A DNA stretch of 18,468 nt from JBLHKE01 sp047619485 (GTDB lineage Bacteria; Verrucomicrobiota; Verrucomicrobiia; Verrucomicrobiales; DEV007). The notes below the pieces were generated by a model. The model ran no database searches. It was not told the origin of the DNA and was given only the letters and a program-made list of their open reading frames with translations. The position numbers and the translations under genes are program-made. The DNA lies in assembly GCA_047619485.1 (NCBI GenBank), contig JBLHKE010000051.1, positions 1 to 18,468 on the forward strand, read 5' to 3'. This document shows positions 1 to 5,635 of this stretch, in pieces (position 1 is the stretch's first letter; every line of letters starts with the position of its first letter).

Positions 1-101
1 GCCACGCCTGCAAGTGGATCGATTGGATTTCATCCCGCGACATCCACTATTCGAAAAAAGGCGTGTTGAAGGCGTGTTTCTTCTTTCGTCTTCTTCATAA
101 C

Positions 102-118
102 CCATTGATTATCAATGG
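102..118. repeat. Perfect 8-bp dyad around one base (possible recombinase core)
   Basis: The arms CCATTGAT and ATCAATGG surround a single T. The left part lines up with the aactcgttgat block at 5342-5351 in copy 2, where the right arm has decayed. Short inverted repeats of this size beside a tRNA-like 3' end are typical of tyrosine-recombinase core sites. The functional reading is inferred. Confidence 0.5.
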
Positions 119-133
119 TGATTTTTCTCAGAC

Positions 134-160
134 AGGGGTTCGCCTCCCCTCGCCTCCACT
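134..160 (+). other. tRNA/tmRNA T-arm plus acceptor-like 3' end, copy 1
   Basis: A perfect 5-bp stem (AGGGG/CCCCT) closes a 7-nt loop TTCGCCT and is followed by CGCCTCCACT, like the last 25 nt of a tmRNA or class II tRNA. The loop lacks the conserved A of TTCRANY, and the end is CCACT rather than CCACCA. No tRNA body, 5' acceptor strand or tmRNA tag frame is seen upstream, so this is a mimic or remnant and not a gene. Confidence 0.6.
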
Positions 161-177
161 TAATCATTAAAAATGAG

Positions 178-227
178 TAAGTTACGACTTGAAAGGCGGA
201 GGGGGGATATCCCCTAGCCTCTAGGGG
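178..227 (+). other. Tandem hairpins of repeat copy 1 (UACG loop, then GC-rich stems)
   Basis: First, a 5-bp stem (178-182 with 187-191, outer pair U-G) closes a TACG loop; the matching hairpin in copy 2 has a different, GC-rich stem. Next comes GGGG-ATAT-CCCC (203-214). It overlaps CCCCTAG-CCT-CTAGGGG (211-227), a perfect 7-bp stem with a 3-nt loop, so the two stems are mutually exclusive. The second could stop transcription leaving the sulfatase-like operon, but there is no clear U-run. Confidence 0.55.
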
Positions 228-473
228 AATTCCAAGTTCTGCTTCCCGGTATTCACTTGGATTACGATTGAGTAAAAAGTGTTCAGAGGATCAATTTTTT
301 CCAAAGAGACGTGTGCTAGGCGTGTTGCAACGACCGACTTGATGGGAACCGGAATCCGTGAGCAGCCTCGGGATTGGTGGCCTGAATCTTCATCGGTAGA
401 GCCGGGCGCGATCCGTGAGAATTTCAATGTCCTTTCCCAGCTCCCGGAGCGTGTAGCTGAGATTGGTCTTCGC

Positions 474-1394
474 CTAGCGGGGGAACCGATCCAGGATCAT
501 CTGCAGGCGCTGGCGACGAGCTGGAGCTTGTTTGTCGAGTGGGCTTACCTTTTTTTCCTGGTGCGGGTCGTGTTCTACATCGTGGAAGTTCCCTTCGGTA
601 TCCACCAGATGATGCCAGTCGCGCACCATTCGAAAGTCGCCAACTTCGGAGTAGATCCAATTGCGCTTCTCGAACGGATCGTCGCTGCCGCGCAGGCTGG
701 GAATCATCGTTCTACCGTCCAATTTCAAATCCTTGGGAACATCGATGCCTGCCAGGCTCAGCACTGTCGGAAAGAGGTCAGACAGATCGATGAGATCTTT
801 GCTTACGCGATCCCCTTTGGTCAGAAACGGAGCGCGCACAATGAATGGGACGTGAGCTCCGGTGTCCGCCTTGGAATCTCCATTCCCGTGATCACTTGTG
901 ACGACGATCATGGTGTTGTCCTTCAATCCCTTTGCGTCGATGGCTGTTACCAGCTTGCCGACTAGGCGGTCAGCGTCCGCGTCCTCGGTATCGACTATAT
1001 GGAGGAGAAGAAACGGTGCTCCCTTTTTGGATTGTTCGATGAATGCTAGACTCTTGGCGGTATCGTCACCACCGGTCGCCACCCGATACCCAGCCTTTTC
1101 GAGCAGACTTGGAAACAAGGGCGTCTCAGCGTCGTGCCAAGGGTATCGGCCAGTTAGAACTGTCCTCCGACTGAGCTTGCTATCGAGCATGCCCCACGCG
1201 GTTGCGTAGCGAACCCCCTGTTTTGCTAGACGGTCGATGTTGGGTGAGGAGTTTTTTCCGCCATAGCAACCCAAACGTTCGCGCGCCAATTCCTTGGCGA
1301 CGACGAGCACGATGTTCGGTCGCTTGTCGTCTTCAGCCGGGGCCGAGCAGATCGACGCCAAGAGGCACATGAGTATGATAGCTTGGATCCTCAT
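474..1394 (-). CDS. Short secreted sulfatase-like protein lacking catalytic residues
   Basis: This 306-residue protein has a signal peptide (about 1-20) and the arylsulfatase fold signatures RPNIVLVVAKEL, LGCYGG, SPNIDRLAKQGVRYATAW, TVLTGRYP and VTSDHG. Family members bind calcium with an Asp pair and use a formylglycine made from Cys or Ser in C/S-x-P/A-x-R. Here the Asp pair is Lys34-Glu35, and the active-site motif reads Ser72-Lys-Leu-Ser-Arg76, without the Pro/Ala at position 3. The GKWH-like and HxPH-like segments are also absent. Only the Asp168-His169 pair of TSDHG remains. It is far shorter than the usual 450-550 residues. The ATG overlaps the upstream stop by 4 bp (ATGA), indicating translational coupling. 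The frame is clean, so a non-catalytic role is likelier than simple decay. Hydrolase activity is doubtful. Confidence 0.85.
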   Translation of the reverse strand: MRIQAIILMCLLASICSAPAEDDKRPNIVLVVAKELARERLGCYGGKNSSPNIDRLAKQGVRYATAWGMLDSKLSRRTVLTGRYPWHDAETPLFPSLLEKAGYRVATGGDDTAKSLAFIEQSKKGAPFLLLHIVDTEDADADRLVGKLVTAIDAKGLKDNTMIVVTSDHGNGDSKADTGAHVPFIVRAPFLTKGDRVSKDLIDLSDLFPTVLSLAGIDVPKDLKLDGRTMIPSLRGSDDPFEKRNWIYSEVGDFRMVRDWHHLVDTEGNFHDVEHDPHQEKKVSPLDKQAPARRQRLQMILDRFPR

Positions 1395-3760
1395 TTGCTC
1401 TGAAAGGTTTCGCTCGCGACGATCTGATGGACTAGTTCCCGTAGCCCGAAACCGCGCTTCGGCATCTGTGCGACGATCCGGTCAATGTCTTCGCGGTCGG
1501 TGAAGCTCAAGCGGCGGCCGAGTGCGTAGACGAAAAGTTTCTCAGTGAGGCAGCGGCTGAATTGATCCGGGCGATCGAGCAGATATTTCCGAACCCCGTC
1601 CGATCCGCCGATACGTGTGCCGTCGGCCATCTCCCCCGAAGGATCGATCTGCGATTTCTTGGAATATTGCTCCCGCCAAACGCCGACGTGATCAAAATTC
1701 TCCATTGCTAGGCCGAGCGGATCGATGCGGCGGTGGCATTCGAAACAGGTCGGGTTGTCGCGGTGCCTCTCCATCAGTTCGGGCATCGTGTTGAGCCCAC
1801 GTGTGTCTGGTTCGATCGGTTCGACGTCTGGCGGCGGTGGTGGCGGTGGCGTTCCTAGCAGGTTTTCCAAGATCCAGACGCCACGCATCACCGGTTGAGT
1901 CTCGATGCCATTGGAAGTCGCCGTCAGGATGCTGCCGTGCCCGAGCAGACCGCCTCGATGGTGATCCGGTTTCAGCGAGATCTTCTGGAACTCATCTGAC
2001 CCCACGCCCGGGATCCCGTAATGTCGTGCGAGGGCAGCATTGGCGAAGGTGTAGTCGGCATTGACGAATTCCAAAATACTGCGATCCCCGGCGAGAATGT
2101 GTTGAAACAAGCGGTGCGTTTCTTCGCGCATCGCACTCTCCAAATCGTCCTCGTAATAGCTGCGGTTCTTCTCCGGATCGGGCGGCATTTCGCCGAGCTT
2201 GCGCAATCCGAGCCACTGGCCAGCGAAGTTCTCGACGAAGGCGGTCGATCTTGGATCCTGCAACAGGCGCTCGACTTGTTTGCGCAGCACCGCTGGCTCG
2301 TCGAGCGGCGCATTGAGCAGCTCGGCATCCGGCATCGAACTCCACAGAAAGTAGGAGAGCCGTGAGGCGAGTTCATGTTGGCTGAGATCCCCCGCGCCAG
2401 CCTCCGCGAGGTAGATGAAATTTGGCGATGTCAGGATCGCTCGCACACCATACTTCGCGGATGCCCAGAAATCTTTCTTCTCCTCGAGATGACGCCTCGC
2501 GAGGGACAGGTATGGCAGCAATTCGGCGGAGACGACAGGACGGCGAAATGCGCTAGCTGCGATCCTCGTCAGCGAGGCGTCAAGGTAGCTGGCGTCAGGT
2601 TTTTTAGGTGGGTCTGGGAAATACCGAGCGAAACCGGGTGGCGGCCAATCATCGTAGAACGGGCCCTCGATCTCGAGCTCGTAGACGTGAAGTTCCGGCC
2701 CGGAGCCGATGTACATCTCCGGCGGATTTCGCAGCGGGTAGATGGCGTCGTCGGTGTACTTTGGAAGCACCTTGCGCATGATGCGCTTGAACGAACCGTT
2801 CGGGCCGTTCGCCCAGTGGAGGTTGAAATTGAACCCCTGGTCGAGCCACACGCGATGCTCGATCGCAATGACCTTGTCGTCCGGGATCTCGAACTCGCCA
2901 ATGGTGCGATGCGCGGTCGCCCCGAACTCGCGCGAGTCGATGCTGATCGAGAGGCGCATCGGCTGGTCGGAATTGTAGCGCAGGTCTTCGTCCTTGTAGC
3001 GCGACTTGCGCTGGTGGGCGAGTGCCTTGACGCGGATCACATACTCACCATCAGCCGGCACACCGCGCTTGCGTAGCCGCGCCAGGTTGAGCGACTGGCG
3101 GAGCTTGATGGTCATGCGTGCCACCTCGGGACGGAAACCGCGCATGGTGCCACCTATCTCCTCCCCTTTCGCAACTAAGTGAATCTTCTCCGGCCGCGGC
3201 CCGGGACGGATCGCTTTGTCGGCCACCTTGCGCGCTGCCTCGAGGTAGTTCTGCAAGAGGTAGTCAGACGTCACCAATCCCTCGCCGACGTTGTCGAATC
3301 CCTCCACCGAGTCGTCGGGCGGAAACGTGATGGTCGGATCGAAATCGACCATTTTGAGCGAAAATAGATCGCGGATCGTGTTACGGTATTCGGAGCGGTT
3401 GAGCCGCCGCAGCACCGCCTTGCCAGAGTTCTCGCGGGCGGCATCGCGCGCGTGCTGGAGAGTTTCGGTGAGCTCGGCGACGATCGCTTTCAACTCATCG
3501 CCCGACGGTTGCTTCTTCTCCTCCGGCGGCATCTCGCCGAGGTTGAGTTGGTCGAGGATCTCTTGGAGGGTTTCGGCCTCGTCGAGGTTTTCCCGATCGC
3601 CACTGAGCAGGTCGAAGCGGCGGTCGCCTTTTTGCTTTTCCGCGCCGTGGCACTGGATGCAGTAGGTCTGCAGGAACGGCTTGAGCTCGACTTCGGCGAC
3701 GCCACGGGTGGCCGAGATCACCAACAGTAGCGAGCCCACGAGGTATTTTAGATAGCTCAA
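1391..3760 (-). CDS. DUF1592-family two-heme cytochrome-like secreted protein
   Basis: This 789-residue protein has a signal peptide (about 1-22) and a heme c motif Cys34-Ile-Gln-Cys37-His38 in a cytochrome-like head. A DUF1587-like block follows (LNRSEYRNTIRDLF onward, about 118-185), then a ~200-residue insert. DUF1595-like (about 395-455) and DUF1592-like (about 462-585) segments come next. DUF1588 carries the second heme motif Cys672-Phe-Glu-Cys675-His676, and a DUF1585-like tail ends the protein. A seven-proline run precedes the second heme region. These proteins are common in Planctomycetes and Verrucomicrobia and are thought to be periplasmic redox proteins linked to complex carbohydrate use; the reaction is unproven. 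The start is TTG, overlapping the DUF1552 stop as TTGA. No better in-frame ATG is near, so coupled translation is inferred. Confidence 0.93.
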   Translation of the reverse strand: MSYLKYLVGSLLLVISATRGVAEVELKPFLQTYCIQCHGAEKQKGDRRFDLLSGDRENLDEAETLQEILDQLNLGEMPPEEKKQPSGDELKAIVAELTETLQHARDAARENSGKAVLRRLNRSEYRNTIRDLFSLKMVDFDPTITFPPDDSVEGFDNVGEGLVTSDYLLQNYLEAARKVADKAIRPGPRPEKIHLVAKGEEIGGTMRGFRPEVARMTIKLRQSLNLARLRKRGVPADGEYVIRVKALAHQRKSRYKDEDLRYNSDQPMRLSISIDSREFGATAHRTIGEFEIPDDKVIAIEHRVWLDQGFNFNLHWANGPNGSFKRIMRKVLPKYTDDAIYPLRNPPEMYIGSGPELHVYELEIEGPFYDDWPPPGFARYFPDPPKKPDASYLDASLTRIAASAFRRPVVSAELLPYLSLARRHLEEKKDFWASAKYGVRAILTSPNFIYLAEAGAGDLSQHELASRLSYFLWSSMPDAELLNAPLDEPAVLRKQVERLLQDPRSTAFVENFAGQWLGLRKLGEMPPDPEKNRSYYEDDLESAMREETHRLFQHILAGDRSILEFVNADYTFANAALARHYGIPGVGSDEFQKISLKPDHHRGGLLGHGSILTATSNGIETQPVMRGVWILENLLGTPPPPPPPDVEPIEPDTRGLNTMPELMERHRDNPTCFECHRRIDPLGLAMENFDHVGVWREQYSKKSQIDPSGEMADGTRIGGSDGVRKYLLDRPDQFSRCLTEKLFVYALGRRLSFTDREDIDRIVAQMPKRGFGLRELVHQIVASETFQSK

Positions 3761-5034
3761 GACAGCAAATCGTTGAGGTTGCCCTTGCTGCTCGAAAACC
3801 GATCCCGCTCCAGCCCGAGCTGCTGGAGGATGGTCACGAACAGATCCGACAGTGGACGCCCGTCGCGCCCCTTGCGTTCGAAGCGGTGGTGCTGCCCGTG
3901 TTTCATCCCGCCGCCCGCCGCGATGATCGGCAGGTTGCGGCTCGAGTGCGAGCTGGCGTTGCCCATGCCGCTGCCGAACAGGACTGCGGTCGTGTCGAGC
4001 AGCGGACGGCCCTCGGCGTCTTTGGTCGATTTGAGTTTGGCTAGGAACCCAGCGAACTGCTGCGCATAGAAGGTCTCGATGATCGCCAGCTGCTTCACCA
4101 GGTCCGGGCGTTTACCGTGGTGGGTGAGCGAATGGTAACCCAGCGTGATCCCCTCAAATGGGAACAGCCGGTTTCCGCCGGGGTGGCCGTAGGTGATGAC
4201 CCGGGTCGAATTTGTCTGCAGGGCCAAGACCATCAGGTCGTAGAAAACGGCGGTGTTGTATGGGTAGGCGAGATCGACTTCCAGTTCGTCGTCGTCCCCA
4301 CCGGTGATGACGGTGTCCTTCACCTTCGGTTTGGCGACATCCAGCCAGTTTCCTTGTCGCTGGAGTTTGAGTTCGACCTCGCGGATCGAGTTCAGATATT
4401 CGCCGAGCTTTCCCTGATCGGATTTCGAGAGTCGCTTCTCCAAGCGCTTCGCATCCTCGAGAACCACATCCAAAATGCTGGCGTCCTCATCAAGAAACTG
4501 CCGAGTCTTGGCTTTCGTCTTGGCTGGCTCGTCGAGGAACAGCTTGCCGAACACGCGCCTGGGATCGCCATCCGTGGGGCGTTGGATCCCCGCGCGCGAC
4601 CAGGAGAATCCGCCGGAGCCTAGCTGGAGCGATGGGAAGCGCGTCTCCCTTCCCAACTTCTCGGCGAGGAGTTGATCGAGGGACAACATCTGTTGCGGAT
4701 CGCGCACGTCCTTGATCTCGCGACCGTTGAGGAAAGTGTTGCTACAGCCATGCCCGCCGCCGACGTCTGGGTGATCAAGGTTGGTGAAGATGCTCAGGTC
4801 CTTACGGTGTCCTTCGAGGGGCTTCAGCAACGCCGGCATTGCGTAGTCCGCGCCGGTCTCATCGGGAAAAAATCCGCCGGGATACATACCGTAGTTGGGC
4901 GACACACAGACAAACCGCTCCGCCTCTGCTGATGCCGATTCTTTCGGTGCGGCAAAGGTCTCGAATCGCGGTAGGGCGAGCGAGACGCCAACGCCTCGCA
5001 GGAAAGTTCTTCGGTTAGTGTTGTTCATTTTCAA
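3757..5034 (-). CDS. DUF1552 family protein with Tat signal
   Basis: This protein is about 425 residues and is the first gene of the three-gene operon. The N-terminus has a twin-arginine signal (NRRTFLRGVGVSLALP), so export in folded form is expected. The DUF1552 signature HxxSHH appears as HSLTHH at residues 301-306, with Thr replacing Ser. Also typical are FTNLDHPDVGGGHG, the FLNGREIKDV region and LLDTTAVLFGSGMGNASSHSSRNLPII near the end (residues quoted in part). The longest frame starts at TTG (5034). The ATG two codons later (5028) has a GAGAG at better spacing, so a 423-residue product from ATG is likelier. DUF1552 proteins almost always pair with DUF1592 proteins, and this pair overlaps by 4 bp. 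Function is unknown; a periplasmic redox or hydrolytic partner is inferred. Confidence 0.93.
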   Translation of the reverse strand: MKMNNTNRRTFLRGVGVSLALPRFETFAAPKESASAEAERFVCVSPNYGMYPGGFFPDETGADYAMPALLKPLEGHRKDLSIFTNLDHPDVGGGHGCSNTFLNGREIKDVRDPQQMLSLDQLLAEKLGRETRFPSLQLGSGGFSWSRAGIQRPTDGDPRRVFGKLFLDEPAKTKAKTRQFLDEDASILDVVLEDAKRLEKRLSKSDQGKLGEYLNSIREVELKLQRQGNWLDVAKPKVKDTVITGGDDDELEVDLAYPYNTAVFYDLMVLALQTNSTRVITYGHPGGNRLFPFEGITLGYHSLTHHGKRPDLVKQLAIIETFYAQQFAGFLAKLKSTKDAEGRPLLDTTAVLFGSGMGNASSHSSRNLPIIAAGGGMKHGQHHRFERKGRDGRPLSDLFVTILQQLGLERDRFSSSKGNLNDLLS

Positions 5035-5128
5035 TATCTCTCAACCAATCGGTGGGAGCTGTCGGTCCCGGCGACGAGGTTCGTCAAGATTCGCGCTACC
5101 GGAGGAACTCTTGTACCGGCCGCTCGCC

Positions 5129-5268
5129 CTAATCTGTTACAGAAAACTCAAGAAATGTTCTGCTTGGTTGGCGGTGACCTCTGAAATCGAGGTTTTCTCC
5201 CGCTCCGGAAACGTACGGGTCAGCAATGGGTGCTGTCACCCTTCCGGGATGGTGCGACCACAGATTAG
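5129..5268 (-). ncRNA. Candidate structured 5' leader of the DUF1552 operon
   Basis: A 9-bp inverted repeat (CTAATCTGT at 5129-5137, ACAGATTAG at 5260-5268) encloses smaller stems: ACCTC/GAGGT (5177-5181 with 5189-5193), CCGGAA/TTCCGG (5205-5210 with 5242-5247) and, nested in the last, GGGTG-CTGT-CACCC (5228-5241). Read on the minus strand it would be a branched RNA ending about 100 nt before the DUF1552 start. I recognise no known riboswitch consensus in it. It could also be a small miniature element with terminal inverted repeats, or chance pairing in GC-rich DNA. Confidence 0.35.
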
Positions 5269-5367
5269 TCCGTGATCTGACAATCGACTGAAGGTCGAAA
5301 AAGGCGTGTGGTAGCCGTGTGATTAGCAGAAATTCAAACATAACTCGTTGATACTAAGTAATTCGAT

Positions 5368-5394
5368 GAGGGTTCAACTCCCCTCGCCTCCACT
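5368..5394 (+). other. tRNA/tmRNA T-arm plus acceptor-like 3' end, copy 2
   Basis: The loop TTCAACT fits the canonical TTCRANY T-loop exactly. The 5-bp stem has one A-C mismatch and a G-U pair, and the end reads CGCCTCCACT as in copy 1. Copy 1 shows the opposite pattern, with a perfect stem and a non-canonical loop, so both look like drifting copies of one ancestral 3' end. Confidence 0.6.
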
Positions 5395-5411
5395 TAAATA
5401 ATTCACATTAA

Positions 5412-5457
5412 ACGGGTTACGACCCGTAAAACAAGGGGCGCAAGTCCCCCCGCCTCT
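5412..5457 (+). other. UACG hairpin and second T-arm-like stem, copy 2
   Basis: ACGGGT-TACG-ACCCGT (5412-5427) is a perfect 6-bp hairpin. The loop and the adjacent T-A pair match copy 1, while three outer pairs have changed and still pair. It is followed by GGGG-CGCAAGT-CCCC (5435-5449), again a 7-nt loop, and then CGCCTCT, so it resembles a second tRNA 3' end in tandem with the first. Confidence 0.55.
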
Positions 5458-5614
5458 TAGACTCAGGCAAGTTCTTCACCCGGTAACTTTGGGATGGCGA
5501 TTGAGATAAGGCTCAATCTGGGAGCAGGTTTCGCCCCAAAAGGCGTGTGGAGAATCCAAGCGCTAAATATTCGAGATCTGGATTTTGCGCAGCGGTGTTA
5601 CTCTTCACCGGTGC

Positions 5615-5635
5615 TAGGAGATTACGTTTCTCCTA
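5615..5635 (-). terminator. Hairpin over the FAD oxidoreductase stop codon
   Basis: TAGGAGA and TCTCCTA form a perfect 7-bp stem with a 7-nt loop, and the stop codon lies in one arm. No U-run follows on the minus strand, so intrinsic termination is uncertain; mRNA 3'-end protection is another option. Confidence 0.3.

Larger units (their letters stand above)
52..327 (+). repeat. Diverged long direct repeat, copy 1 (attachment-site-like element)
   Basis: This copy aligns by eye, with small gaps, to 5295-5550 in the same orientation. Shared blocks in order are: cgaaaaaaggcgtgt followed by a second ggcgtgt; cataac-c-ttgat; a T-arm-like hairpin ending cgcctccactta; gttacgac; cccc-gcctct; caagttct; cccggta; actt-ggat; cgattgag; and a closing cgtgtg. 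The closing part (305-327) repeats the opening GGCGTGT-x4-GGCGTGT pattern, so a unit starts and ends with the same motif. The opening 51 bases of the window share no clear similarity with the left flank of copy 2. The repeat lies downstream of the sulfatase-like gene. The combination of direct repeats, a core dyad and a tRNA/tmRNA-like 3' end resembles tyrosine-recombinase attachment sites, but this is inference. Confidence 0.75.
5295..5550 (+). repeat. Diverged long direct repeat, copy 2
   Basis: This is the partner of 52-327, in the same orientation. It opens with cgaaaaaggcgtgt followed by gccgtgt, contains the cataac-c-ttgat block and the T-arm-like end at 5368-5394, and closes with ccaaaaggcgtgtgg at 5536-5550, which repeats its own opening motif. 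It also has a perfect 7-bp hairpin, GATTGAG/CTCAATC, at 5499-5518 that copy 1 keeps only on the left arm. The two copies bracket the DUF1552-DUF1592-sulfatase-like operon, giving a repeat-to-repeat period of about 5.24 kb. Confidence 0.75.
5035..5632. other. Gene-free spacer between the two minus-strand operons
   Basis: This 598-bp stretch has no credible reading frame. It contains the candidate leader (5129-5268) and repeat copy 2 (5295-5550). Its last part lies downstream of the FAD oxidoreductase and begins with a small hairpin over that gene's stop codon. A convincing promoter for the DUF1552 operon was not found; a TTGAC hexamer about 50 nt upstream of the start has no good partner. Confidence 0.7.

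Noticed and set aside
52..160. An intact tmRNA or tRNA-Ser gene ending at 160 (or at 5394)
   Set aside because: Only the T-arm and acceptor 3' strand are visible. There is no 5' acceptor partner, D or anticodon arm, or tag-peptide frame upstream, and the end is CCACT instead of CCACCA.
52..327. CRISPR array suggested by repeated GGCGTGT units
   Set aside because: The units are 7 bp, occur as pairs about 240 bp apart, and lack regular spacers or cas genes.
1..473. 3' end of an integrase gene running into the tRNA-like end
   Set aside because: The frames through 1-100 show no tyrosine-recombinase C-terminal motif, and the same is true of 5035-5300.
279..965. 228-codon open frame on the plus strand, start in repeat copy 1
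   Set aside because: It is mostly antisense to the sulfatase-like gene, whose protein motifs are clear. No family resemblance was seen in the plus-strand product.
1829..1850. GGC/GGT-rich simple repeat
   Set aside because: It encodes the proline run that is a normal feature of DUF1588 regions in DUF1592-family proteins.
5177..5200. Plus-strand intrinsic terminator (ACCTC/GAGGT followed by TTT)
   Set aside because: The stem is only 5 bp, the U-run is short, and no plus-strand gene lies upstream. It is better explained as part of the candidate leader structure.
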